From an uncultured Flavobacterium sp. (GTDB lineage Bacteria; Bacteroidota; Bacteroidia; Flavobacteriales; Flavobacteriaceae), in assembly GCA_945957245.1 (NCBI GenBank), contig CAMFLD010000074.1:1-9535 (forward strand): DNA of 9,535 nt, read 5' to 3'. The position numbers and the translations under genes were made by a program. The notes beneath the pieces are model-generated. The model was not told the origin of the DNA and did not search any database. It worked only from the letters and a program-made list of their open reading frames with translations. Numbering within the stretch: position 1 is the stretch's first letter; each line of letters opens with the position of its first letter. Shown here in pieces: positions 1-6,020 of this stretch.

Positions 1-530
1 ATATTAGCTGTTCCTGTAACAGATGCTTCATCGAGTAACATGTAAGTTCCTTTAAGACGGGTTTTAGTTTCCACGCCATAGAAATGGTCTTCTCTTTCAT
101 AACGGAATTTAGCACCAAGGTTGATGAATCCCTCAAAATGGGTATCCAAACGGCGGCGGCCTATTTTATCTCCTCCCGGTTTTGGAATATATCCGCATCC
201 GAATCTAGCTAAAAGCGGTCCTACAATCATAATGGAACCTCTTAAACTTCCTCCTTCTTTTTTAAAGGCTTCGGTTTTTAAGTAATCGATATTTACCTCA
301 TCTGCCTGAAAAGTATAATCTCCTACTCCATTTTTTTGGATTTTTACTCCCAGATTCCCCAATAAAACGATTAGTTTATTGACATCTATAATATCCGGAA
401 TATTGGTAATCCTAACCTTTTCTGAAGTCAATAATGCCGGGCATAAAACCTGCAATGCCTCATTTTTTGCTCCCTGAGGCTGTACTTCTCCTTTTAGCTG
501 AATGCCTCCTTCTATTTTGAAAGTTCCCAT
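1..530 (-). CDS. murA: UDP-N-acetylglucosamine 1-carboxyvinyltransferase MurA, N-terminal part (3' end outside window)
   Basis: This enzyme transfers enolpyruvate from PEP to UDP-GlcNAc, the first committed cytoplasmic step of peptidoglycan synthesis. The frame runs from the ATG at 528-530 (MGTFKIEGG...) to the window edge, giving 176 complete codons of a protein that is usually about 420-440 residues. Visible motifs are GAKN at residues 20-23 (K22 and N23 align with E. coli K22/N23), LRGSIMIVGPLLARFG at 96-111 (R97 aligns with E. coli R91) and PGGDKIGRRRLD at 118-129 (R126 aligns with R120). The loop residue that is Cys115 in E. coli, the fosfomycin target, is Asp121 here (GAT). Asp at this position is known in naturally fosfomycin-insensitive MurA of Mycobacterium and Chlamydia. 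The gene is the third of a minus-strand set after the DUF493 and DUF4290 genes, 86 bases downstream of the latter. No clear promoter of its own is seen, so read-through is likely. Confidence 0.96.
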   Translation of the reverse strand, partial: MGTFKIEGGIQLKGEVQPQGAKNEALQVLCPALLTSEKVRITNIPDIIDVNKLIVLLGNLGVKIQKNGVGDYTFQADEVNIDYLKTEAFKKEGGSLRGSIMIVGPLLARFGCGYIPKPGGDKIGRRRLDTHFEGFINLGAKFRYEREDHFYGVETKTRLKGTYMLLDEASVTGTAN

Positions 531-542
531 ATTTTTTTACGT

Positions 543-574
543 TGCAAAGTGGCAAAGTGACAAAGCAGCAAAGT
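543..574 (+). repeat. Four-unit 8-bp-period repeat (NNCAAAGT) upstream of murA
   Basis: Four consecutive octamers follow one another in phase: tgcaaagt, ggcaaagt, gacaaagc, agcaaagt. On the murA coding strand they read as repeated ACTTTGC. They fill much of the gap between the DUF4290 gene and murA, in what would be the leader of murA if transcription reads through. A related array with the same period and orientation lies at 3863-3902. The function is unknown. Confidence 0.7.
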
Positions 575-621
575 TTCCGCAATTTTTACTGATGAACTGA
601 GCTACTTAGAAACTTGCTACT
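564..621 (-). repeat. Inverted repeat spanning the DUF4290 gene end and the pre-murA gap
   Basis: The arm at 564-577 (AGCAGCAAAGTTTC) pairs with the arm at 609-621 (GAAACTTGCTACT), with one mismatch and one single-base bulge. The loop is 31 bases. The right arm covers the TAG stop codon (617-619) of the DUF4290 gene. The left arm is the end of the octamer array, while 596-619 carries octamers of the inverse sense (ACTGAGCT, ACTTAGAA). In the mRNA this would form a hairpin between the two cistrons. There is no U-run after it on the murA side, so it is not a standard terminator. A role in mRNA processing or attenuation is possible but is only inference. Confidence 0.5.
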
Positions 622-1324
622 GTTTTTGATTGTTATTTTTTTTAAATGGCTTTTTGCCGTTTTTATTGTTTTTGATTTTGCCGTTTTGGGGCATGTTTTT
701 GTTGGATGTTTTTTTGTTGGTACGCATCAAATCGTTGTTACTCAACAATTCTTCTGAACTTTGTAACAGATTAAGCTTACCATCGGACAATTCATAAAGA
801 TGTTCAAAAATCACGGCATCAGTAACGGTATCTTTATTCCAACTCAGGTATGATTTTTTCATGTGATTGGCAATTACCTTTACCAATGCGTTTTTCATTT
901 CGCCTTCTTCCCAACTATTGGCTACCGAAATCATGTAAGTAATATTATTTCCGTAAAAACGGTACTTAGGATTTTTTTGTGGGTAAGCTAAACGTTCCGG
1001 TTTTAAATGAATAACATCACGTGTTGGTATAGGATAAGGAGAATCTACATCCAGTTTAAAATCGGACATGATAAAAATCTGATCCCATAATTTATGTTGA
1101 AAATCAAGTACATCCCGCAGATGTGGGTTTAAGCTTCCCATTACCTGGATGATATATTTTGCAGCTTTATTACGTGTTTCCCGATCTTCAATCATAGTAG
1201 CCTGATCGATCAGTTTCTGCAAATGACGGCCATACTCAGGTATAATTAAATGTGGGCGCTCCGCATTGTACTCCAAATGATGGACTACATCGTTGGCATT
1301 TTCTTTTATATATTTCTCGGACAT
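617..1324 (-). CDS. DUF4290 domain-containing protein
   Basis: This 235-residue cytoplasmic protein has no signal peptide or membrane segment. I recognise it as the DUF4290 family, which is largely restricted to Bacteroidota and has no established biochemical function. The conserved-looking body covers residues 1-190, with motifs such as YGRHLQKLI (31-39), LDVDSPYPIPTRD (91-103) and YRFYGNNI (121-128). Residues about 201-235 form a Lys/Asn/Gln-rich low-complexity tail, probably disordered and possibly nucleic-acid or ribosome binding. The start ATG at 1322-1324 shares its A with the TAA stop of the upstream DUF493 gene (TAATG), so translation is likely coupled. It precedes murA, an arrangement I associate with flavobacteria (recollection, not checked), which hints at a cell-envelope link but does not prove one. 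Confidence 0.88.
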   Translation of the reverse strand: MSEKYIKENANDVVHHLEYNAERPHLIIPEYGRHLQKLIDQATMIEDRETRNKAAKYIIQVMGSLNPHLRDVLDFQHKLWDQIFIMSDFKLDVDSPYPIPTRDVIHLKPERLAYPQKNPKYRFYGNNITYMISVANSWEEGEMKNALVKVIANHMKKSYLSWNKDTVTDAVIFEHLYELSDGKLNLLQSSEELLSNNDLMRTNKKTSNKNMPQNGKIKNNKNGKKPFKKNNNQKQ

Positions 1325-1608
1325 TATAATGAAATTATTCCTTCTATTGTAGATACTTCAACATACTTCTCAATCACCCGTTCCGGGCTCTCCATATTCA
1401 CATTTACCGAAATACTGGTGTACTTCGCCGTTTTAGATTGTGTGGTTTGTATCACTGCTCCCATGTTATCAAAAGCATTTTCTACTTCTTCTATTTTCTT
1501 GGGGTCTGTTGGCACAATAAACTTATATAGGTATTCACTTGGCCATGCTGAAGTACTGTTCAATTCCTCTCTCAACCTTGCATAAAATTCTTCTGTCTTC
1601 TTATCCAT
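1324..1608 (-). CDS. DUF493 (YbeD-like) family protein
   Basis: This small cytoplasmic protein of 94 residues fits the DUF493/YbeD family, which has an ACT-like alpha/beta fold and is presumed to be regulatory, with no firm function. Supporting sequence is WPSEYLYKFIVP near residues 22-33, an alternating strand-helix pattern, and a hydrophobic strand with Ser/Thr (YTSISVNVNM, 63-72) before a helix with VIEKY. It is the first gene of the minus-strand set DUF493-DUF4290-murA and overlaps the next gene by one base. The start ATG at 1606-1608 follows the A-rich leader TAAAAAGA, as is usual in Bacteroidota, and a -7-like box lies about 20 bases further upstream (1626-1633). Confidence 0.85.
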   Translation of the reverse strand: MDKKTEEFYARLREELNSTSAWPSEYLYKFIVPTDPKKIEEVENAFDNMGAVIQTTQSKTAKYTSISVNVNMESPERVIEKYVEVSTIEGIISL

Positions 1609-1625
1609 TCTTTTTAAAATAAAAG

Positions 1626-1633
1626 CAAATATA
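1626..1633 (-). promoter_or_regulatory. Candidate -7 box for the DUF493-DUF4290-murA set
   Basis: On the minus strand this reads TATATTTG, a full match to the Bacteroidota -7 consensus TAnnTTTG. The expected transcription start would lie a few bases before the leader of the DUF493 gene. I see no TTG-type -33 element 17-23 bases upstream, so support rests on the -7 box and its position. Confidence 0.5.
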
Positions 1634-1721
1634 CAGTATTGATTTTAGATTTCTAAGTTTTATTATTTGCTAATTAAAATGATATAATTTCCATTGGAGT
1701 TCATACTTTTTTCCTACTATT

Positions 1722-1729
1722 TACGTTTA
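1722..1729 (+). promoter_or_regulatory. Weak -7-like box upstream of the L,D-transpeptidase gene
   Basis: TACGTTTA matches TAnnTTTG except at the last base. It lies about 43 bases before the ATG at 1772. A TTG at 1694-1696 could be the -33 element, but the 25-base spacing is slightly longer than usual. The call is tentative. Confidence 0.25.
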
Positions 1730-1771
1730 GATAAAAAAACCTCATCATCAAACCTTTAGAATCAAAACCAA

Positions 1772-2401
1772 ATGAAAAAAAAGGCATTCTTTTTAACCTT
1801 GATTATTGCAGTAAGCTGGTTTGGCTATGCTAAGTATAACCGCTATATTGCAAAAAACAACAAGCCAATAACAGATACTAAAGCTTTAGACCGAAAAGCG
1901 AATGAGGCACTGGATTTTTGTACTAAAAATAATTTCAACAAGGATTATTGTATTCTTATAGATATGAGCGTCCACTCGGGACTGAATCGTTTTTTTCTAT
2001 ATGATTTCAAAAAACATAAAGCCACAATGACTATGCTGGTTGGGCATGGTTGCGGTAACCATCCCTGGAGTTTTGACTGGTCAAAGGATAATCCGGGTTT
2101 TAGCAATGTCGATGGCAGCCATCTTTCGTCTCTGGGGAAATACAAAATCGGCAAACGGGCCTGGAGCGATTGGGGCATCAATGTAAAATATGTTCTTCAT
2201 GGTCTTGATACCACTAACAGTAATGCCGAAAAGCGCTTCATTGTTTTCCATTCCTGGGAAAAAGTGGCTGAAAAGGAAATCTATCCTGACGGAACTGCTG
2301 AAGGTTGGGGCTGCCCAACAATTTCAAACAACAACATGAAAATCATTGACCCGATGCTGCAACAATCCAAAAAACCGGTTTTGATGTGGATTTACAAATA
2401 A
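1772..2401 (+). CDS. Exported murein L,D-transpeptidase catalytic domain protein
   Basis: The protein has 209 residues with an N-terminal export signal or anchor (MKKK, then a hydrophobic stretch at 5-20) and a periplasmic domain that resembles the murein L,D-transpeptidase catalytic domain family, often called YkuD_2. Such enzymes form or exchange peptidoglycan cross-links, or attach proteins, through a cysteine nucleophile. The likely nucleophile is Cys181 in GWGCPTIS (178-185), with His160 (IVFHSW) or His143 (VLHGLD) as candidate bases. Gly-Lys-Tyr-Lys-Ile at 122-126 matches the substrate-loop strand typical of the fold. In canonical YkuD proteins the motif is SHGCxR/N, whereas here Trp precedes Gly-Cys and Pro follows. 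There is no lipobox. The gene is monocistronic and ends in a strong hairpin terminator shared with the convergent glmM. Confidence 0.85.
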   Translation: MKKKAFFLTLIIAVSWFGYAKYNRYIAKNNKPITDTKALDRKANEALDFCTKNNFNKDYCILIDMSVHSGLNRFFLYDFKKHKATMTMLVGHGCGNHPWSFDWSKDNPGFSNVDGSHLSSLGKYKIGKRAWSDWGINVKYVLHGLDTTNSNAEKRFIVFHSWEKVAEKEIYPDGTAEGWGCPTISNNNMKIIDPMLQQSKKPVLMWIYK

Positions 2402-2430
2402 AAAGCCCTTTCCAATGGAAAGGGTTTTTT
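2401..2430. terminator. Bidirectional intrinsic terminator between the L,D-transpeptidase gene and glmM
   Basis: A perfect 8-bp stem, CCCTTTCC (2406-2413) with GGAAAGGG (2417-2424), encloses a 3-base AAT loop. It is flanked by an A-run on the left and six Ts at 2425-2430 on the right, so the structure can work in both directions. It sits between two convergent stop codons (2399-2401 plus, 2433-2435 minus). Confidence 0.92.
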
Positions 2431-2432
2431 AT

Positions 2433-3821
2433 TTATATTCCTGCAACCGCTTTTATTTCATCAATAATCCTCAAGGCTAAAGCATCGGCGGCTTCCTGAG
2501 TTTGTGCTTCGGTGTAGATACGAATGATTGGCTCAGTATTGGATTTTCTCAAGTGAACCCAATTGTCCGGAAAATCAATTTTTACTCCGTCAACGGTACT
2601 GATTTCCTCGTTTTTGTATTTGTCTGTCATGGCTGCCAGAATAGTATCAACATCAATCTGAGGGGTGAGCTCGATTTTATTTTTGCTCATATAATATTGT
2701 GGATAAGACGCTCTTAATTCGGCTACCGACATATCAAGACTGGCCAAATGTGTTAAGAATAATGCTACTCCTACTAAACTATCACGACCGTAATGTGATT
2801 CCGGATAAATGATTCCGCCATTTCCTTCGCCACCTATAATGGCATTGGTTTTCTTCATCATTTCAACGACGTTTACTTCTCCTACGGCACTCGCCTGATA
2901 GTTTCCGTTGTGTTTGTTGGTAATATCTCTTAAAGCTCGGGACGAACTCATATTAGAAACCGTATTGCCGGGAGTCTTACTCAAAACATAATCGGCACAG
3001 GCTACCAATGTGTATTCTTCTCCAAACATTTCTCCATCATTCGATATAAAAGCCAAACGGTCTACATCAGGGTCAACTACGATTCCGAAATCGGCTTTTT
3101 CATCAACAACCAATTTGCAGATATCGCCTAAATGTTCTTTCAATGGTTCAGGATTATGCGGAAAATGGCCGTTAGGTTCGCAATATAATTTGACGCATTC
3201 CACGCCCATTTGCTCTAGCAATTTCGGGATAATGATTCCTCCTGAGGAATTTACTCCATCAACTACAACCTTAAATTTTCTTTTGGCCACCGCTTCAGCA
3301 TCTACCAAAGGTAAATTCAACACCTCATCAATGTGTATGTCCATATAGGCATCATTCACGGTAATTTCGCCTAAGGAATCCACATCTGAAAAGTCAAAAG
3401 CTTCTGATTCGGCTATTTCTAAAATCTGTTCTCCATCTTTTCCGCTAAGAAATTCGCCTTTAGCATTGAGCAATTTTAAGGCATTCCATTGTTTGGGATT
3501 GTGAGATGCAGTCAAAATGATACCGCCATCTGCCTGTTCTAAGGGAACCGCTATTTCAACTGTTGGTGTGGTAGAAAGACCTAAATCTATGACATCGATT
3601 CCTAATCCGATTAGGGTATTTACCACCAAATTGTGAATCATTGGTCCTGAAATTCGGGCATCACGACCTATTACTACTTTTAATTTATCTTTTTTAATAT
3701 TATTTTTCAGGAAAGTTCCATAAGCTGAGGCAAATTTTACAGCATCAACCGGAGTAAGATTGTCACCTACTTTACCGCCTATAGTTCCACGAATTCCTGA
3801 TATTGATTTTATTAAAGTCAT
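2433..3821 (-). CDS. glmM: Phosphoglucosamine mutase (phosphohexomutase family)
   Basis: The predicted reaction is glucosamine-6-phosphate to glucosamine-1-phosphate, which supplies UDP-GlcNAc for peptidoglycan, including the MurA substrate. The 462-residue length matches the alpha-D-phosphohexomutase family. Seen in order are the N-terminal SGIRGTIG (8-15), the phosphoserine loop TASHNP (104-109, catalytic Ser106), the metal loop DPDVDR (250-255), the sugar loop GEGNGG (331-336) and the phosphate-binding loop RKSNTEP (425-431). Textbook GlmM has GE(Q/T/S)SGH and RPSGTEP, so the two specificity loops here differ. This variant is common in Bacteroidota sequences annotated as glmM, but phosphomannomutase or phosphoglucomutase activity cannot be excluded. 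The start ATG is at 3819-3821, with a -7/-33 promoter just upstream and a terminator right after the stop. Confidence 0.87.
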   Translation of the reverse strand: MTLIKSISGIRGTIGGKVGDNLTPVDAVKFASAYGTFLKNNIKKDKLKVVIGRDARISGPMIHNLVVNTLIGLGIDVIDLGLSTTPTVEIAVPLEQADGGIILTASHNPKQWNALKLLNAKGEFLSGKDGEQILEIAESEAFDFSDVDSLGEITVNDAYMDIHIDEVLNLPLVDAEAVAKRKFKVVVDGVNSSGGIIIPKLLEQMGVECVKLYCEPNGHFPHNPEPLKEHLGDICKLVVDEKADFGIVVDPDVDRLAFISNDGEMFGEEYTLVACADYVLSKTPGNTVSNMSSSRALRDITNKHNGNYQASAVGEVNVVEMMKKTNAIIGGEGNGGIIYPESHYGRDSLVGVALFLTHLASLDMSVAELRASYPQYYMSKNKIELTPQIDVDTILAAMTDKYKNEEISTVDGVKIDFPDNWVHLRKSNTEPIIRIYTEAQTQEAADALALRIIDEIKAVAGI

Positions 3822-3857
3822 TGTTGTTATTTTGAATTATAAATTTAAAATGGTTTA

Positions 3858-3892
3858 CAAATATAAAAGTTACTCAGTGGCTAAGTCGCAAA
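3858..3892 (-). promoter_or_regulatory. Promoter of glmM
   Basis: On the minus strand, TATATTTG (3858-3865) is a perfect TAnnTTTG -7 box. TTTG at 3889-3892 gives a -33 element with 23-base spacing, the upper end of the usual Bacteroidota range. The -33 element is contained in the octamer repeat array at 3863-3902. The predicted leader is about 30 bases. Confidence 0.55.
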
Positions 3893-3902
3893 GTCGCAAA
3901 GT
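3863..3902 (+). repeat. Five-unit 8-bp-period repeat (NNCNAAGT) between glmM and acpH
   Basis: Five octamers follow in phase: ataaaagt, tactcagt, ggctaagt, cgcaaagt, cgcaaagt. The last two are identical and the others are diverged copies sharing AAGT or AGT. Period, core and orientation match the array at 543-574, so both belong to one family. The array overlaps the glmM promoter. I see no inverted partner here, unlike at the first locus. Confidence 0.7.
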
Positions 3903-3909
3903 TTTTTTC

Positions 3910-3917
3910 TATATTTA
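3910..3917 (+). promoter_or_regulatory. Candidate -7 box for acpH
   Basis: TATATTTA matches TAnnTTTG except at the last base and lies 21 bases before the acpH ATG. No TTG is found at the expected -33 distance, where octamer repeats lie instead. It would make the glmM/acpH region a compact divergent promoter pair. Confidence 0.35.
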
Positions 3918-3938
3918 CAGAAATGCAATCCAACCTCA

Positions 3939-4529
3939 ATGAACTTCCTTGCACATGTTTATCTTTCCGGCTCTGACGATTTGGTAAAAATCGGCAACTT
4001 CATGGCTGACAGTATCCGTGGCCATAGCTATGATAGCTACCCCAAGGAAATACAAAAAGGAGTTCTGCTTCACCGTTCGATTGACAGTTTTACCGACATG
4101 CATCCTATTTATAGACAAAGCAAACATCGGCTTCATGAAAAGTATGGCCATTATTCGGGTGTGATTATGGATATTTTTTATGATCATTTTTTGGCCAAAA
4201 ACTGGAGTGATTATTCTAATGTAAACCTTGAAGATTATGCCGATAACTTTTACCATCTTTTAAAAGACAATTACGAAATCCTCACCGAAAGGGTGAAAGG
4301 AATGATGCCTTACCTGATAGCACGGAACTGGTTTGTAAGTTATGCTTCGCTGGCGGGATTGGAAATGATAATGTTTCAGATGGATCACCGTACTAAAAAT
4401 CGGGTGGCCATGCATGAATCGATTGTAGAGCTTCAGGAGTTTTATCCCGAATTTGAATCGGAATTCAGGTTGTTTTTTGAAGAACTGCAAAAGCATTGTG
4501 CTGAAAAACTAGCCGAATTAAATCAATAA
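3939..4529 (+). CDS. acpH: Acyl carrier protein phosphodiesterase (AcpH, DUF479 family)
   Basis: The family enzyme removes the 4'-phosphopantetheine arm from holo-ACP, giving apo-ACP in the cytoplasm. The 196 residues match the family length (about 190-200) and the start MNFLAHVYLS closely resembles E. coli AcpH. Conserved acidic and histidine residues are visible: GNFMAD (19-24, Asp24), LLHRSIDSFTDMHP (43-56, with His45, Asp49, Asp53, His55) and DIFYDHFL (78-85). These are consistent with the HD-like metal site of the family. The ATG at 3939 is supported because the family begins exactly at MNFLAH. The gene stands alone on the plus strand, diverges from glmM and converges on the minus-strand gene ending at 4542, with only 12 bases between stops and no terminator hairpin seen. 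Confidence 0.9.
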   Translation: MNFLAHVYLSGSDDLVKIGNFMADSIRGHSYDSYPKEIQKGVLLHRSIDSFTDMHPIYRQSKHRLHEKYGHYSGVIMDIFYDHFLAKNWSDYSNVNLEDYADNFYHLLKDNYEILTERVKGMMPYLIARNWFVSYASLAGLEMIMFQMDHRTKNRVAMHESIVELQEFYPEFESEFRLFFEELQKHCAEKLAELNQ

Positions 4530-4541
4530 AAGGCAGAATGA

Positions 4542-5081
4542 TTAATGCATTGCTCCAAAATAGCTTTTCCATACTTTTCTGATAACCGTTCCAAATGTTT
4601 TTTCCGTTTCAATTAAAAAAACCTGCTGATTTATTGGGGTTTCTATTTCCTGTCCATCAATGGTGGTTTTAACTCTATATTTCATAAGCCAACCTTCAGC
4701 AAAGATTCCGGAATATTCATTTTGATGTGTTACAGAAAAATGCATCGGTTTCGAAGTCTTTAATTTTTGAAGTAAATCCAGCAGTAAAATAGACTGATGT
4801 CCAGCAGCGGTAAAATCAACTATAATTGGGTTTTGATTATCAAATAACTGTTCTATACTCAGTACAATTTCTTTTTTTGCTTCGGGAGTTAGTGTAGAAT
4901 TAGTAAGTAATTCACAATAATTATAAAAATCATTGGCTTTGCCTTCAAAATTATTGTTATAGGCATCAAGCACTTTGGAAGAAAGCCTGTTTTGCAGACT
5001 TATTCCTTTAGATACAGCCTGCTGCGCCTGCATGTTTATGCAGAATATAAGCAACACTAAGTAACCCGTTTTTTTCATCAT
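4542..5081 (-). CDS. Small exported protein of unknown function
   Basis: I do not recognise a family. The 179-residue product has a clear signal peptide (MMKKTGYLVLLIFCINMQAQ, 1-20, cleavage probably near 20), so it should be periplasmic or further exported. It has no lipobox. The body looks mixed alpha/beta: a helical part at 30-82, hydrophobic strands at 86-91 (IIVDFT) and 97-104, and C-terminal strands (HFSVTH, GWLMKYRVKTT, QVFLIET), ending in KVWKSYFGAMH. The start overlaps the stop of the upstream gene by four bases (ATGA), so the two are co-transcribed and probably translationally coupled. Two adjacent ATGs (5079-5081 and 5076-5078) could both serve, and the first makes the overlap. The product may act with the periplasmic domain of the upstream membrane protein; that is inference from context only. 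Confidence 0.8.
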   Translation of the reverse strand: MMKKTGYLVLLIFCINMQAQQAVSKGISLQNRLSSKVLDAYNNNFEGKANDFYNYCELLTNSTLTPEAKKEIVLSIEQLFDNQNPIIVDFTAAGHQSILLLDLLQKLKTSKPMHFSVTHQNEYSGIFAEGWLMKYRVKTTIDGQEIETPINQQVFLIETEKTFGTVIRKVWKSYFGAMH

Positions 5082-5977
5082 TCCTGAGTGAGTCTTATGA
5101 ATTTTATTTTCTGATTTTCGTCTTTCTCTATTTCTATTATCTTCATCCTCCGCATTGAAACCGAGGGAATAACCAGTTTTTGAGCAAATTCTTTTTTGTC
5201 GAAATATTCTGCTCCCAGATTTCCTTTGAGCATTATCATAACTTCCAAATCATCTGAAAGAATTTTGTCTAATTGTAGTTTTCGGGTTTCCCATCCTTTT
5301 ATATCTGAAAACATGAATGCTTTGAGCATCATTGCATAATCATCGGGCTTCAATTCTACTGCCACTGTTTCATCCGATTTTGGACTTAAGGCTACGGTTT
5401 TAGTTTTATAATAAGGACTTTTTATCACAATTTTAGAGACTGTATCTGCTACAGCTATTCTGGCATTCTCTACTTTGATAGGGTTTGCCGTAGTGTCTGA
5501 TGCCTGATAAACTTTAATCTCTTCGTTTCCTATTTTTTCATTGGTGTAAGCATCTTTAATTTCTATCGTTCTGGAAGGAACTTCAGATTTAGTTTTCCAA
5601 ATAATAATTCCTAGCAAACCGATACTCAATAATATTACACCTAAAACAAGTGTTCTTTTTATTCCGGTTTTCTTTTGAACTTCACTCTTTGGGGTTTCTT
5701 CAAATATAAATTCGTCCCAACCTGAATGGCCTGTAAATTGGGCCAAAATATTCAGCATGTCTTTTCGGGGAAGCTTTTCGTTGCTTTCAGGTTTTAAATG
5801 GGTATAAATCCATTTTTCACTAATAGGCTGACGGCATTTTTCCTCAATTAAAAGAATCAGGTTTTGAATATCCTGAGAACTGAACGTTTTCCAATTTCCT
5901 GTAAAATAAGGATAATGCTTCTTGTATTCAAGCAGCACTTCTTCTTTTAATTTATGGAATTGTTCGTTTGCAGTCAT
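5078..5977 (-). CDS. Single-pass membrane protein with cytoplasmic helical and periplasmic domains, function unknown
   Basis: The protein has 299 residues and no signal peptide, with one membrane segment at 109-127 preceded by positive residues (KK, KR at 102-108). The first ~105 residues should therefore be cytoplasmic and the rest periplasmic. The cytoplasmic part contains ISEKWIYTHLK (52-62) and LPRKDMLNILAQFTGHSGWDEF (69-90). I recall a similar pattern in Bacteroidota proteins with helical, HTH-like N-termini, but cannot verify this. After the membrane, TIEIKDAYTNEKI...VELKP (137-211) looks like a carboxypeptidase-regulatory-like beta-sandwich. Residues 215-299 form a separate domain with KGWETRKLQLDKIL and GAEYFDKKEFAQKLVIPS and a strand-rich end. 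It is the first gene of a two-gene operon. A signal-sensing or envelope-anchoring role is possible but unproven. Confidence 0.82.
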   Translation of the reverse strand: MTANEQFHKLKEEVLLEYKKHYPYFTGNWKTFSSQDIQNLILLIEEKCRQPISEKWIYTHLKPESNEKLPRKDMLNILAQFTGHSGWDEFIFEETPKSEVQKKTGIKRTLVLGVILLSIGLLGIIIWKTKSEVPSRTIEIKDAYTNEKIGNEEIKVYQASDTTANPIKVENARIAVADTVSKIVIKSPYYKTKTVALSPKSDETVAVELKPDDYAMMLKAFMFSDIKGWETRKLQLDKILSDDLEVMIMLKGNLGAEYFDKKEFAQKLVIPSVSMRRMKIIEIEKDENQKIKFIRLTQE

Positions 5978-5985
5978 CGTTTTTC

Positions 5986-6005
5986 CGCTTCAAAAATAAG
6001 AAGCG
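5986..6005 (-). promoter_or_regulatory. Dyad (CGCTTC/GAAGCG) overlapping a -7 box of the membrane-protein operon
   Basis: A perfect 6-bp inverted repeat, CGCTTC (5986-5991) and GAAGCG (6000-6005), flanks an 8-base A/T spacer. On the minus strand the spacer and one arm form TATTTTTG (5991-5998), a full TAnnTTTG match, just before the ATG at 5975-5977. If used, the leader would be very short (about 8 bases). The dyad could be a regulator site over the promoter or a small leader hairpin; both are inference. Confidence 0.4.
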
Positions 6006-6020
6006 ACTGATTTTATTTTG

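Noticed and set aside
1..530. murA as a pseudogene because the frame lacks an end
   Set aside because: The frame is intact to the window edge with all N-terminal motifs; it is simply cut by the window.
543..574. CRISPR array
   Set aside because: Units are 8 bp with no spacers; far too short for CRISPR repeats.
1250..1585. 111-codon open frame on the plus strand opposite the DUF493/DUF4290 genes
   Set aside because: It lies antisense to two recognisable genes, its translation shows no family pattern, and it spans their junction as a shadow frame would.
1772..1850. Lipoprotein signal on the L,D-transpeptidase
   Set aside because: No Cys follows the hydrophobic segment in a lipobox context; it is a plain signal or anchor.
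1945..2181. Minus-strand frame of 78 codons inside the L,D-transpeptidase gene
   Set aside because: Fully antisense to a gene with signal peptide and catalytic motif; no start context or domain.
3010..3348. 112-codon plus-strand frame within glmM
   Set aside because: Antisense shadow of the phosphohexomutase coding region; Ser/Thr-rich translation without structure.
3936..4256. 106-codon minus-strand frame opposite acpH
   Set aside because: acpH matches its family over the full length on the other strand; this frame has no support.
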